A DNA stretch of 41,971 bases from Acidimicrobiia bacterium (GTDB lineage Bacteria; Actinomycetota; Acidimicrobiia; Spongiisociales; UBA5794): contig JASJDZ010000011.1 of NCBI GenBank assembly GCA_030065575.1, forward strand, positions 1-41,971, in the 5' to 3' direction. Below the pieces are notes generated by a model. It was not told the origin of the DNA. It made no database searches and worked only from the letters and a program-made list of their open reading frames with translations. Shown here in pieces: positions 28,449-39,502 of the stretch. The position numbers and the translations under genes are program-made. Position 1 is the first letter of the stretch. Each line of letters opens with the position of its first letter.

Positions 28449-29209
28449 TGGATCTCACACTGAAGGTGTGGCGCCAGAACGGCCCCGACAAGCCAGGCGA
28501 GTTCAAGGAGTACGAGGCGAAGGGCATTAGCGAGGAAGCTTCCTTCCTCGAGATGCTCGACATAGTGAACGAGCGGATTGTGGAGTCGGGGGGCGTCCCC
28601 ATCGAGTTCGACCACGACTGTCGTGAGGGCATTTGCGGGACGTGCGGTGTGATGATCAACGGTCACCCGCATGGCAACCAGAAGGGCACGGCAACCTGCC
28701 AGCTGCACATGCGCAAGTTCAATGACGGTGATCGCATAGTCATCGAGCCTTGGCGGGCAACCGGGATGCCGGTCGTACAGGACCTCATTGTCGATCGCTC
28801 TGCGCTCGACCGGATCATCGAGGCCGGCGGCTACATAAGCGTGGACACCGGCGGAACTCCCGACGCCAACCTGATCCCGGTACCGAAGGAGGCAGCAGAC
28901 GCATCCATGGACGCGGCGGCCTGTATCGGATGTGCGGCGTGTATCGCTGCGTGCCCGAACAGCGCAGGGCAGCTGTTCACTGCTGCGAAGCTCGCTCACC
29001 TCAACCTGCTGCCGCAGGGACAGCCGGAGCGCTACGACCGCACCATCGCCATGGTTGAGAAGATGGAGGAGTTCTTCGGCTCCTGCACCAACCACGGGGA
29101 GTGTGAGGAGGCTTGCCCGAAGAGCATCAGCATCAACAACATCGCGTTCATGAACCGCGACTACCTGGTCGCCAAGTTCAAGGACCGACGCAAAGCCGGG
29201 CAAACCTAG
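28448..29209 (+). CDS. sdhB: Succinate dehydrogenase iron-sulfur subunit
   Basis: 253 aa. The [2Fe-2S] cysteines are Cys58, Cys63, Cys66 and Cys84 (CREGICGTC...TATC). The second domain has [12 protein letters not shown] (159-170) for [4Fe-4S], and Cys213, Cys219 and Cys223 ([12 protein letters not shown]) contribute the [3Fe-4S] site. It carries electrons from the flavoprotein to the quinone site. It overlaps sdhA by one base (TAATG). It ends 24 bp from the convergent XRE gene. Confidence 0.96.
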
Positions 29210-29233
29210 ACACAGAAACCGGCAGGATCGAGG

Positions 29234-29467
29234 TCAGCCCCACAGGGCTTCGACTTCAGATTCGAGTGCGCCGGCGACGCGGAGAGCCAGATACACCGAC
29301 GGGGCGTAATTGCCCTGTTCCATCGTGATGATGGTCTGTCTGCTGACGCCTACGGCCGTGGCCAGTGCCTGCTGACTGAGGCCAATCGCCTTGCGACGTT
29401 GGCGCACCCGCTCCCCCGCCAGATCAGCCGCCGCATCGGGACGAACCGGGCCACTCGTTCCCGGCAT
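29234..29467 (-). CDS. Small XRE/Cro-type transcriptional regulator
   Basis: 77 aa. A single helix-turn-helix: 'VRQRRKAIGLSQQALATAVG' then 'VSRQTIITMEQGNYAPSVYL' covers residues 21-61. No sensor domain. It resembles the small YozG-type regulators usually encoded with a membrane protein. Its ATG shares one base with the stop of the upstream membrane-protein gene, so the two are coupled. It may repress their shared promoter through the inverted repeat at 30002-30034. Confidence 0.88.
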   Translation of the reverse strand: MPGTSGPVRPDAAADLAGERVRQRRKAIGLSQQALATAVGVSRQTIITMEQGNYAPSVYLALRVAGALESEVEALWG

Positions 29468-29988
29468 CAGCTGCTCCGGGATCCGGCTTCGCCCGTAGTC
29501 GAATCATCTGCAATGAGATCGTCGGCAGCGTGCCGGTGGCGCCGGGCACGAATGACCAACAGAGCTACTCCGACCACAGCCCCGATCGCGGCGCCAATAG
29601 CGAACCCGTTGCGGAAGCTCGAACCACCAATGCTCGCGCTGGCAAGCGCAACGATCAGGAGCGCCCAGGCCAGGGCGTAGAGCACGAGATACCCGCGATT
29701 CCGCCCGCTGAAGGCAATCAACTCCATCCGAACGTGATAGCGCTCGAGGTGTAGCTTCCCGAAGAGCAGGCAACCGAACACCCCCGCGAGCACGGCGAGT
29801 GAAGGGACGATGGCTGAAGCGCCGCTAGCGATCACAACGATCGCCGCAACAATCGGGAGGACGATCAGTTGCAGATGGACAATGACGGCGTAGGCCTCGT
29901 AGTAGCGAAGACGTTCCTGCTCGTCTCCGTACTCCAGGTCGAGGATTGCGTCCGCAAGACGCGTTGTTGAAGGTGTGAGCTTTGCCAT
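29467..29988 (-). CDS. Four-helix membrane protein paired with the XRE regulator
   Basis: 173 aa. About four membrane helices (residues 36-56, 59-77, 98-118, 127-146) follow a cytoplasmic N terminus 'YGDEQERLRYYEAYA', and a basic then acidic C-terminal tail ends the protein. No enzyme motifs. The ATG at 29988 lies 6 nt after a TANNNT hexamer, so the message is probably leaderless. Function unknown; in such pairs the membrane partner is often thought to affect the regulator, but nothing here shows that. Confidence 0.78.
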   Translation of the reverse strand: MAKLTPSTTRLADAILDLEYGDEQERLRYYEAYAVIVHLQLIVLPIVAAIVVIASGASAIVPSLAVLAGVFGCLLFGKLHLERYHVRMELIAFSGRNRGYLVLYALAWALLIVALASASIGGSSFRNGFAIGAAIGAVVGVALLVIRARRHRHAADDLIADDSTTGEAGSRSS

Positions 29989-29994
29989 GACTCC

Positions 29995-30034
29995 AGCCTA
30001 TGTAAAGACAACTTCACTGTCAAGACCTCTTTAC
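29995..30034 (-). promoter_or_regulatory. Leaderless promoter with flanking inverted repeat
   Basis: On the minus strand TTGACA (30018-30023), 17-bp spacer, TAGGCT (29995-30000), then ATG 6 nt on. GTAAAG (30002-30007) and CTTTAC (30029-30034) form an inverted repeat spanning the -35, suited to autorepression by the XRE protein. Confidence 0.55.
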
Positions 30035-30051
30035 GTCGAAGCTCTCTTTGG

Positions 30052-30082
30052 CCAACGACCAAGTCGTTTGGCGCCGTATAGA
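30052..30082 (+). promoter_or_regulatory. Promoter region of the SCP2-like gene with palindrome
   Basis: CCAACGAC-caa-GTCGTTTGG (30052-30071) is a near-perfect palindrome, followed by a TATAGA -10 (30077-30082). No good -35 is seen; the palindrome occupies that position, which would suit an activator or repressor. Confidence 0.45.
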
Positions 30083-30112
30083 CTGCGCCTCCCGCAACGA
30101 AAAGGGATCTCA

Positions 30113-30496
30113 ATGAGCGTTCAGTTCCTCAGCGAAGGGCACCTCGCCGCTGCGACCGAAGCCCTCAATGCCAATGACGACTTCGTCGCGTCCATCGCCA
30201 ACCTCGACATGGGCATTCAGTTCCATGTCTCTGATGGTCCCGATGGCGACATCGACTACTACCTGGCAGTTGGCGAAGGTTCCGCTGTCATGACGCTGGG
30301 CGAACTCGACGAGCCTGACGTAGCAATCAACAGTTCCCACGAAACTGCATTGGCCCTGTTCCAGGGCGAGCTCAACACGCAGATGGCATTCATGACCGGG
30401 AAGATCAAGGTCGCAGGCAACATGGCGGTCTTGATGATGAACCAGGCCGTTATCAACAAGTGGGCGGCGACGGTTGCCGAGGTTGAAGTCGCGTAA
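30113..30496 (+). CDS. SCP2-like sterol/lipid-carrier-fold protein
   Basis: 127 aa. The order of elements fits the SCP-2 fold: an N-terminal helix, strands 'GIQFHVSDG' and 'DYYLAVGEGSAVMTLGELDE', then the 'ETALALFQGELNTQMAFMTG' helix and 'KIKVAGNMAVLMM' that typify the C-terminal cavity region. Such proteins bind hydrophobic ligands. No signal peptide. AAAGGG sits upstream of the ATG at 30113. A hairpin terminator begins at the stop codon. The ligand is unknown. Confidence 0.85.
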   Translation: MSVQFLSEGHLAAATEALNANDDFVASIANLDMGIQFHVSDGPDGDIDYYLAVGEGSAVMTLGELDEPDVAINSSHETALALFQGELNTQMAFMTGKIKVAGNMAVLMMNQAVINKWAATVAEVEVA

Positions 30497-30516
30497 CGAG
30501 CCTTCGGCTCGTTACG
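30492..30516. terminator. Terminator at the SCP2-like stop codon
   Basis: CGTAACGAGCC-TTC-GGCTCGTTACG, perfect 11-bp stem; the stop TAA (30494-30496) lies in the stem. Confidence 0.6.
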
Positions 30517-30518
30517 TA

Positions 30519-30549
30519 CGCAGATTTGCGCCATACGGCGCAAACTGCG
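30519..30549. terminator. Second hairpin after the SCP2-like gene
   Basis: CGCA and TTTGCGCC pair with GGCGCAAA and TGCG around an ATAC loop, with a small internal loop. Confidence 0.5.
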
Positions 30550-30636
30550 GCTAGATCAATCAACACCCCTCGGCACATTGCCTCGCAATCTGCAGCTAAC
30601 TCGCCGAAGGCTCGTTACGGCAATCTGCAGCCAGAT
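30545..30636. repeat. Three degenerate short direct repeats
   Basis: CTGCGGCTAGAT (30545), CTGCAGCTAACT (30590) and CTGCAGCCAGAT (30625). The last two are each preceded by GCAAT. A partial copy of the terminator arm (GGCTCGTTACG at 30609-30619) lies between. It looks like a small mosaic repeat between convergent genes. Confidence 0.5.
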
Positions 30637-30665
30637 AGAGCCCGGGCTCGGGATGTTGACCGGGA

Positions 30666-30944
30666 TCAATCGCCGGAGACGGCGTCCTTGAACGTGTTGC
30701 CCGGGCGGAAAGAAGGCACAGTCTTCGGCGGGATGGGAACCGCCACGCCCGTGCGAGGATTGCGGCCAGTCCGCGCCTTCCGCTTCTTGGGTTCGAACGT
30801 CCCAAAACCGCTCAGCGTCACCGAGCGGTCGCCCGCGACGGCTTCGACAATGGCGTCCATCGTCGCCTCGATCGTGGCCGCTATCGCAACCTTCGTCTGC
30901 CCGGTCCGGGCTGCGACCTCGTCAACCAGATCCGCTTTGTTCAC
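30666..30944 (-). CDS. HU-family nucleoid DNA-binding protein
   Basis: 92 aa. A canonical HU: N-terminal dimerising helices (MNKADLVDEVA...), 'VTLSGFGTFEPKKRKARTGR' (43-62) and the beta-arm GRNPRTG (61-67), ending 'PSFRPGNTFKDAV'. It lacks the long lysine/alanine-rich tail of mycobacterial HupB. It bends and compacts DNA. GTG start with AGGAG 7 nt upstream. Confidence 0.97.
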   Translation of the reverse strand: MNKADLVDEVAARTGQTKVAIAATIEATMDAIVEAVAGDRSVTLSGFGTFEPKKRKARTGRNPRTGVAVPIPPKTVPSFRPGNTFKDAVSGD

Positions 30945-31098
30945 GAATCAGCTCCTCGTGCCGGTGCCTCCTGCGAGGACCATACCGAGCGAATGGCGCT
31001 CGCCCAAGGATGTCGTCGACCGCTCCGGATTATGACCTGAGCCGACACGGCCGCCGATGAGGCCGGTAAAGTGGTCCGAACCGGAGGAAAGGCACCGA

Positions 31099-32013
31099 GT
31101 GAAACGATATCGACCACAAATGATTTTGGTGGTTGGGTCGCTTCTGACGATGGCATCAATCGCCTGGGAGCTGACTCGCATGCACCCCGAGACCTCCTAC
31201 ATCGTCGACCCGTGGTCGTTGCGCGGCTTCCAGTCAATCCACGGATCCGTCATCTTCACCGTTGGCACCCTCATGCTTGTGTTTGGCTTGCTGACAACGT
31301 TCGAGTTCTCGCTGCGCGCCGCCAATAGCCGCGGGCTCGCCGCTCTGATGGGCCTCGCTGCTGTCGGCGTAGCGTTCCTCTACGGCACCGACGACCGCAC
31401 CATGGGTGGCGGCGTCACCGGATGGGCCCTCGCACTACTGGCGGCGTACGTCGTGCGCAAGGCAATCGCCAAAGTGCTCCCGACGTGGCTACCGCAAGTA
31501 TCGTCGACGATCCGGACCCTCATCGGCCTGGCTGTCTTCTTGGTGACCGCACTCCTCTTCAACCTGCTCCTCTTCGGCACCGAGAGCACCGTGCAACCAT
31601 GGGTCTGGGTTGCGGCCATCGCGGCGATCCTTGTTGGTCTTGCGGTGGTTGGCCAACATGCTGAGCTCTCCGCAAACCGAATGCTCATCTTCTCGTCAGT
31701 TGGAGGATGGCTCACCATCGCTCTGTCGGCCGCGGCCGCCCGCACGAATCTGCTCGACGCCCAGATAGCCGAAAGCGGCCTCGCCGGCCAGTACAAAGAC
31801 ACCCAGGTCACGTCCGGCTACTTCATTGCCCTGCTCGGCATGCTCATTGTGTTCGTCGGAGCAGTATCGCTGTGGGCAAAGCGTCGCGATGTGATCATCA
31901 ACCGCGTGCGAGCAGAGAAGCAGCGGGCTGCGGCTGAGGCGAGCGCCGCCGAGATCCAGGCAGCACTCGAGCTTGCCCAGCAGCACCAACGCGAGGCACG
32001 AGCCGGGAGCTGA
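31099..32013 (+). CDS. Eight-helix integral membrane protein, unknown function
   Basis: 304 aa. About eight hydrophobic helices between residues 8 and 268, then a charged coiled-coil tail ('AEKQRAAAEASAAEIQAALE', about 275-294). Helices carry few charged residues and no transporter signature that I recognise. The GTG at 31099 is chosen for GGAGGAAAGG upstream. It diverges from the HU gene and converges on mdh, with a terminator between. Confidence 0.8.
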   Translation: MKRYRPQMILVVGSLLTMASIAWELTRMHPETSYIVDPWSLRGFQSIHGSVIFTVGTLMLVFGLLTTFEFSLRAANSRGLAALMGLAAVGVAFLYGTDDRTMGGGVTGWALALLAAYVVRKAIAKVLPTWLPQVSSTIRTLIGLAVFLVTALLFNLLLFGTESTVQPWVWVAAIAAILVGLAVVGQHAELSANRMLIFSSVGGWLTIALSAAAARTNLLDAQIAESGLAGQYKDTQVTSGYFIALLGMLIVFVGAVSLWAKRRDVIINRVRAEKQRAAAEASAAEIQAALELAQQHQREARAGS

Positions 32014-32032
32014 GCGGCTCAGGAGTCAAATG

Positions 32033-32059
32033 AAGGGGACGGGCATCGCCCGTCCCCTT
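32033..32059. terminator. Bidirectional terminator between membrane protein and mdh
   Basis: AAGGGGACGGGC-ATC-GCCCGTCCCCTT, perfect 12-bp stem, followed by CTTCTG on the plus strand; serves both convergent genes. Confidence 0.8.
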
Positions 32060-32074
32060 CTTCTGTTCGCTGAC

Positions 32075-33010
32075 TCAGAGCGAGATCTCGTCCAAGTCGG
32101 CAACCTTGGCCTTCACGGCCTCGGCAGCCTTGACCAGCGCCGCCTGCTCCTCGTCGGTCAACGCTTCCACAACGATGTGACGGACGCCTTGCGCCCCAAC
32201 CTCGGCCATCACCCCGAGGTAGACGCCGTCGATGCCGTACTCGCCCTCCATCCAGGCACACACCGGCATGTGCTTGCCCGAATCCTCAATCACGGCTTTG
32301 GCCATGCAGGCCGCAGCTGCTGAGGGTGCGTAGTAGGCGCTCCCCGTCTTCAGTAGAGCAACTATCTCAGCTCCGCCCTTGCGTGTTCGCTTCACAAGGT
32401 CGTCGATTGTTCCTGGAGCGAGCACCTCGGTGAGGGGCTTCCCGTCAACGCGACAAAGCGACGGGACGGGGACCATCGTCTTTCCGTGACTGCCCAACGT
32501 GAGGGCCTCGATCGACTGGATGTCGGCTCCGGTTGCCTCGGAAATGAAGTGAGCGAACCGGGAGCTGTCGAGTATCCCAGCCTGGCCGAACACACGGCTA
32601 CGGGGGAACCCGGACACCTCGGCGGCAAGAGTCGTCATCTGGTCGAGTGGATTGGTCACAACGATGAGAATGGCGTTCGGCGAGTAGCGAACAATCTCCT
32701 CGGTCACGCTCTTGACGATCTTGGCGTTGACCTCGAGAAGATCCATCCGCGACATACCCGGTTTGCGCGGAAGCCCGGCGGTGATGATGACTACGTCGCT
32801 GCCGGCAGTATCGGCATAGTCGTTGGTGCCGATGACAAGGGTGCGGTTGCCCATCACGGGACGACTCTGGTTCATGTCGAGGGCGAGCCCTTGGGGCAAA
32901 TCCTCGACAATGTCCAGCAAGACAACCTCTTCGACAATGTCCCACTCGGCTAGCCGCTGGACGGTAGTTGACCCGTATTTGCCCGCTCCAACAACAGTGA
33001 TTCTGCTCAT
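32075..33010 (-). CDS. mdh: Malate dehydrogenase (LDH-like)
   Basis: 311 aa. Oxidises malate to oxaloacetate with NAD. GAGKYGSTT (8-16) is the dinucleotide loop; Asp33 should prefer NAD. Substrate arginines are Arg82 and Arg88 in 'LPRKPGMSR', catalytic Asp148 and Arg151 in ILDSSRF, and proton-relay His175 in GSHGKTMVP. Relatives usually read HGD here; the Asp after HG is Lys. GGAGGAGAG precedes the ATG. icd ends 13 bp upstream, so mdh is the distal gene of an icd-mdh pair. Confidence 0.95.
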   Translation of the reverse strand: MSRITVVGAGKYGSTTVQRLAEWDIVEEVVLLDIVEDLPQGLALDMNQSRPVMGNRTLVIGTNDYADTAGSDVVIITAGLPRKPGMSRMDLLEVNAKIVKSVTEEIVRYSPNAILIVVTNPLDQMTTLAAEVSGFPRSRVFGQAGILDSSRFAHFISEATGADIQSIEALTLGSHGKTMVPVPSLCRVDGKPLTEVLAPGTIDDLVKRTRKGGAEIVALLKTGSAYYAPSAAAACMAKAVIEDSGKHMPVCAWMEGEYGIDGVYLGVMAEVGAQGVRHIVVEALTDEEQAALVKAAEAVKAKVADLDEISL

Positions 33011-33023
33011 CTCTCCTCCAGTC

Positions 33024-34226
<1,203 letters not shown>

Positions 34227-34324
34227 CGGCCAACTCCTTCGGACTCTCGATTGGCCAGGAGAGTAGTTGATTCGGACACTCCGCATTCGGGAAATCTGCA
34301 GGGAATTTGCGAGGTTCTCTGCGA

Positions 34325-35179
34325 TCAACCGGCGGCGTGCTCGGCTGCCGTCACAGTGTTGGCCAGCAGCGATGCCACGGTCATCAGCCCCACCCCGCCG
34401 GGAACGGGAGTAATCGCCGATGCGACCTCAATGGCGCTGGCGAAGTCGACATCGCCGACCAACCCATCGTCGGTACGGTTGATGCCGACATCGATGACCA
34501 CAGCTCCGGGCTTGATGTGATCACCGTTGATGAACCGCGGCCGGCCGATCGCGGCAACGAGAATGTCTGCTCGTCTTGCCAGGTCGAACAGGTCCCTGGT
34601 CCGGGAGTGCGCCTGGACCACCGTGGCATCGACCCCTTTCGCCCCTAGCAGCAGCGCCATCGGCTTCCCGACCAGGAACGAGCGTCCGATGATCACCGCA
34701 AGCTTGCCGGTGGTTGCAATGTCGTAGTAGTCGAGCATCCGCATGATCCCGCTAGGGGTGGCGGGGCGGAGATGCCCGCGTTCCATGGCGAGCAGACCGA
34801 GGTTGTACGGATGCAGGCCATCGGCATCCTTGGCCGGGTCAATCGCCGCAACAGCCTGATTACCGTCGAGCCCGGTCGGGAGCGGAAGCTGCACGATCAT
34901 GGCATCGACCCGGTCGTCGCTATTGAGCTTTCGCACTCTCGTCTCAACCTGCTCTTGGGCTGCGTCGGCGGGGAGGTGATAGTCGAACGAGAGCATCCCT
35001 GCCCTCTCCGCAGCACGGTGCTTGCTGCGGACATAGACCTCCGATGCCGGGTCCTCCCCCACCATCACAGTCGCCAGCCCGACCGTTCGGCCTCGTTCCT
35101 TCAGCGCAGCAACCCGTGTTGCCACCTCGGCCCGGACGGCCGACGCCACTTCCTTACCCGAGAGAATCTGTGCACTCAA
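34325..35179 (-). CDS. folD: Methylenetetrahydrofolate dehydrogenase/cyclohydrolase FolD
   Basis: 284 aa bifunctional enzyme interconverting methylene-THF and 10-formyl-THF. Active-site Tyr49 and Lys53 lie in '[15 protein letters not shown]', followed by '[10 protein letters not shown]' near 120 and the NADP loop '[15 protein letters not shown]' near 157-171, with 'DVGINR' near 229. TTG start overlapping the purH stop by 4 nt. 10-formyl-THF is the cofactor of PurH, so the pairing is functional. Confidence 0.96.
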   Translation of the reverse strand: MSAQILSGKEVASAVRAEVATRVAALKERGRTVGLATVMVGEDPASEVYVRSKHRAAERAGMLSFDYHLPADAAQEQVETRVRKLNSDDRVDAMIVQLPLPTGLDGNQAVAAIDPAKDADGLHPYNLGLLAMERGHLRPATPSGIMRMLDYYDIATTGKLAVIIGRSFLVGKPMALLLGAKGVDATVVQAHSRTRDLFDLARRADILVAAIGRPRFINGDHIKPGAVVIDVGINRTDDGLVGDVDFASAIEVASAITPVPGGVGLMTVASLLANTVTAAEHAAG

Positions 35180-36723
35180 TGCTTGAAATGCCTCTTGCCG
35201 GTGAACACGATTGCCATGCGATGCTCGTTGGCGGCCGCCACCACCTCGTCGTCACGAATCGACCCGCCCGGCTCGACGACGGCGATCACGCCGGCCTCGC
35301 CTAATTGATCTATGCCGTCGCGGAACGGGAAGAACCCATCCGAAGCAACAACTCCGCCGTTTGCCCGCTCTGCGGCCTGAGTGAGAGCCCGGCGGGCGGC
35401 GCCGACCCGCGATTGATCACCCGCACCGATGCCGACTGCAGCGCGGTCTTTGACGACCACGATGGCATTGGACTTGGTGTGTGCAACCACCGTCCACGCA
35501 AAGAGGAGGTCGACAAGTTGATCTGCGCCCAGCTGCTCATTCCCAACAGACTCCCAGGACTCCAGCAGCTGAGCTGGGAATGGCATCCCGACGACATCCC
35601 GCCCCTGGGCAACAAACCCGTGCTCGATCCGTCGCAGGTCGAGGTCTGATCCATCGGGAGGACGGGCCACGAGCACCCGTAGGTTCTTCTTCCTGGCCAG
35701 AGCCTCTCGGGCACCTTCACTCACGTCCGGAGCAATGACGACCTCCACGAAGTTCTCGACGACACGGCGCGCAGTGGCTTCATCGAGCGTTGAGTTGAGG
35801 GCGATCACGCCTCCAAATGCAGACAGGGGATCACACTCCCAGGCCGTGGCAAAGGCTTCCGCAATGGTGCTGCGACTCGCCACGCCGCAGGGATTGGCGT
35901 GTTTGACAATCACTGCGGTTGGGTCGCGGAATTCGTTGACGAGTCGCCATGCGGCCTCGGTATCGAGGTAGTTGTTGAACGACATCGCCTTGCCCTGCAG
36001 CTGCTCCATCGCCAGCCACCACCCGGATCTACCCCGCTCAGCGAACACGGCCGCCTCTTGGTGAGGGTTCTCGCCATACCGCAACTGGCTGACCCGGTCG
36101 AGGGCAAGGACCACTCGCTCCGGGGTAGCGCCTTCGCCTGTTTCCAGCCAACCGACGATGGCTGCGTCGTAGCGGGCGGTGCGATAGAAGGCTTCTCGCG
36201 CAAGGTCGCGACGCAGACCGTCATCCAATCCGCCTGCCTCGATAGCCTCGAGCACCCGCGAGTACTGATCTGGTGCAGTGACTATGCCAACCCAGCGATG
36301 GTTCTTGGCTGCCGCCCTCACCATGGCGGGGCCGCCGATATCGATCAGCTCGACAAGGTCGTCATCACCGAGATCGCCCCTACCCAGCCCCTCCTCAAAC
36401 GGATACAGGTTGACCACAACCAGCTGGATCGGAACGATGTCTCGTTCCTCGAGCTGACTGCGGTGCTCGGGCTTGCCGACATCGGCGAGGATGGCTCCGT
36501 GGATGTTGGGGTGGAGAGTCTTGACCCTCCCATCGAGCATCTCGGCTGCTCCCGTCACGGACTCGACCGACGTGACCGGGAGCCCGGCAGAAAGGAGAGT
36601 TGCTGCGGTTCCGCCCGATGCGACAATCTCAACTCCGGCGTTGGCCAGAGCTTCGGCAAAATCGACGAGATTGGTCTTATCACTTACCGACAGGAGAGCG
36701 CGCCGTACCTTGGTTCGATTCAT
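35176..36723 (-). CDS. purH: Bifunctional AICAR transformylase/IMP cyclohydrolase PurH
   Basis: 515 aa. Performs the last two steps of IMP synthesis. The N-terminal cyclohydrolase domain (about 1-195) has 'SGGTAATL' and 'GRVKTLHPNIHGAIL' (65-79). The C-terminal transformylase domain has 'VIVKHANPCGVA' with the catalytic Lys-His pair and ends 'RDDEVVAAANEHRMAIVFTG'. The ATG at 36723 is preferred over GTG at 36732 because AGGGAG lies 8 nt before the ATG and directly abuts the GTG. Confidence 0.97.
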   Translation of the reverse strand: MNRTKVRRALLSVSDKTNLVDFAEALANAGVEIVASGGTAATLLSAGLPVTSVESVTGAAEMLDGRVKTLHPNIHGAILADVGKPEHRSQLEERDIVPIQLVVVNLYPFEEGLGRGDLGDDDLVELIDIGGPAMVRAAAKNHRWVGIVTAPDQYSRVLEAIEAGGLDDGLRRDLAREAFYRTARYDAAIVGWLETGEGATPERVVLALDRVSQLRYGENPHQEAAVFAERGRSGWWLAMEQLQGKAMSFNNYLDTEAAWRLVNEFRDPTAVIVKHANPCGVASRSTIAEAFATAWECDPLSAFGGVIALNSTLDEATARRVVENFVEVVIAPDVSEGAREALARKKNLRVLVARPPDGSDLDLRRIEHGFVAQGRDVVGMPFPAQLLESWESVGNEQLGADQLVDLLFAWTVVAHTKSNAIVVVKDRAAVGIGAGDQSRVGAARRALTQAAERANGGVVASDGFFPFRDGIDQLGEAGVIAVVEPGGSIRDDEVVAAANEHRMAIVFTGKRHFKH

Positions 36724-36804
36724 GCGACCCACTCCCTACTAGACACGGGGGGCGCGATTGCCTCGTCCGGCAGCATAGGACACTGCGGCCGGGCAGAGTT
36801 GCTC

Positions 36805-37736
<932 letters not shown>

Positions 37737-37740
<4 letters not shown>

Positions 37741-38963
37741 GATCGTGTCGCCTCCAGGATCTTCTGCGCCCCGTCCTTCATGTCGGTCGCACTGAGGATG
37801 TTCAGGCCCGACTCATCGAGGATCTGCTTGCCCAACTCGACGTTGGTGCCCTCGAGACGAACCACCAGCGGCAGGGAGAGGCCCACCTCGGCTACCGCTT
37901 CGATCACCCCCTGGGCAATCGTGTCGCACCTCATGATCCCTCCGAAGATGTTCACGAAGATCCCTTTGACGCTGGGGTCGCGGGTGATGATCTTGAACGC
38001 AGCCGCTACCTGATCTTTCTCGGCACCTCCACCGACGTCGAGGAAGTTGGCAGGCTCACCTCCTGCGTACTTGATGATGTCCATCGTCGCCATTGCCAGC
38101 CCGGCTCCGTTGACCATGCATCCGATGGTCCCGTCGAGTTTGATGAAGCTGAGCCCGTACCCGGAAGCCTCGATTTCCGCAGCATTCTCTTCGCTCAGAT
38201 CGCGCATCTCGCGGACGTCGGGGTGCCGGTACATGGCATTTGCCTCGAAGCTCATCTTGCAGTCGAGCGCCACCACGGATTCATCCTTGGTGACCACGAG
38301 CGGGTTGATCTCGATCAGATCTGTGTCGAACTCAACCGCAAAGGACGCCAGTGCCTTGATGAACTTCACGCCGTTCTTGAAGGCAGCGCCCTCGAGGCCG
38401 AGCCCGAAGGCGATATCCCGAGCCTGGAAGTCAAGCAAGCCGAGCCCCGGATCGATCTGTGCTTTCAGGATCTTCTCCGGCGTCGCCTCGGCTACGTCCT
38501 CGATCTCGGTGCCACCCTCGGTGGAAGCCATAACGATGTTCTTGCTCGTGGAGCGGTCGAGCAGTACCGACAGGTACAACTCCCGATCGATGTCGACGCC
38601 CGATTCCACGTAGAGCCGACTGACCGGCTTGCCCAGCGGCCCCGTCTGCACAGTGACAAGTGTGGAGCCAAGCATCCTTGCCGCCAACTCGCCTACCCGG
38701 GCCTTAGCTGCCTCAACCCCGCCCTCGATCCCGTTGCGAACGACGTTCACTCCACCGAGCTCGGGATACTCCTTGAATTGTCCCTTGCCACGCCCCCCGG
38801 CATGGATCTGTGACTTCACAACCACGACCGGGGTCCCGGTCTCCTCGATCAGTGGAGCCACGGCGCCGATCGCCTCCGAGACAGAGGTCGCCACCCGGCC
38901 CACCGGCACGGGGATGCCGCGCGACTTCATCAGCTCCTTGGCTTGGAACTCATGGATATTCAA
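37737..38963 (-). CDS. sucC: Succinyl-CoA ligase beta subunit
   Basis: 408 aa. N-terminal ATP-grasp domain ([12 protein letters not shown]...; '[19 protein letters not shown]' at 48-66 binds nucleotide) and a C-terminal ligase domain ('[17 protein letters not shown]', then '[16 protein letters not shown]'). With SucD it makes ATP or GTP from succinyl-CoA. The start is TTG at 38963, supported by AAAGGAGGA 7 nt upstream and by the conserved N terminus. Confidence 0.96.
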
Positions 38964-39015
38964 GTTGGCTCCTCCTTTGCCGCGGCCGCCGCGGCCGACG
39001 GGGACGATAGAGCAT

Positions 39016-39405
39016 TTAGGCGCTGAATTGCTGCGAAACCCAATCGGTTATCTCACCTAGCGGAGTCCCGGGGGTGAAGATCATCGCCAACCCGGCCTCT
39101 TCGAGCTTTCCGATGTCTTCGTCGGGAATGATGCCGCCGCCAAAGACGGTGATGTCCTCGGCGTTTCGCTCCCGCAACAGCTCCACAACCCGGGGAAATA
39201 GGGTCATGTGGGCGCCCGAGAGAACCGAGAGGCCAACTCCGTCGACGTCCTCCTGGATCGCCGTCTCCACGATTTGATCCGGGGTTTGGTGCAGACCGGA
39301 GTAGATGACTTCACAGCCTGCATCGCGCAGAGCGCGCGACACCACTTTGGCGCCGCGATCGTGACCGTCGAGGCCCGGTTTTGCTATCAGAATCCGGATC
39401 GGCAT
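39016..39405 (-). CDS. Methylmalonyl-CoA mutase B12-binding (small) subunit
   Basis: 129 aa cobalamin-binding domain with the DxHxxG motif (Asp13-Gly-His15-Asp-Arg-Gly18), GLSVLSGAH near 57-65 and '[12 protein letters not shown]' near 87-98. Stand-alone subunits like this pair with a separate catalytic subunit, which is not in the window. The product succinyl-CoA would feed the adjacent sucCD. It starts without a clear ribosome-binding site. Confidence 0.9.
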   Translation of the reverse strand: MPIRILIAKPGLDGHDRGAKVVSRALRDAGCEVIYSGLHQTPDQIVETAIQEDVDGVGLSVLSGAHMTLFPRVVELLRERNAEDITVFGGGIIPDEDIGKLEEAGLAMIFTPGTPLGEITDWVSQQFSA

Positions 39406-39502
39406 CGCATTGCTGACAATAGTCGGATGGACCTGCCCGGGGCCCTGGATAGCCGGCCCTTGGCTGAGTTGAGTTGCCTACTCGAACTCGCCGCGGCGAG
39501 GC

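Noticed and set aside
32482-32490. Lys in place of Asp in the malate dehydrogenase HGD motif as loss of function
   Set aside because: The catalytic His175, Asp148 and substrate arginines are intact; the changed residue is not the catalytic one.
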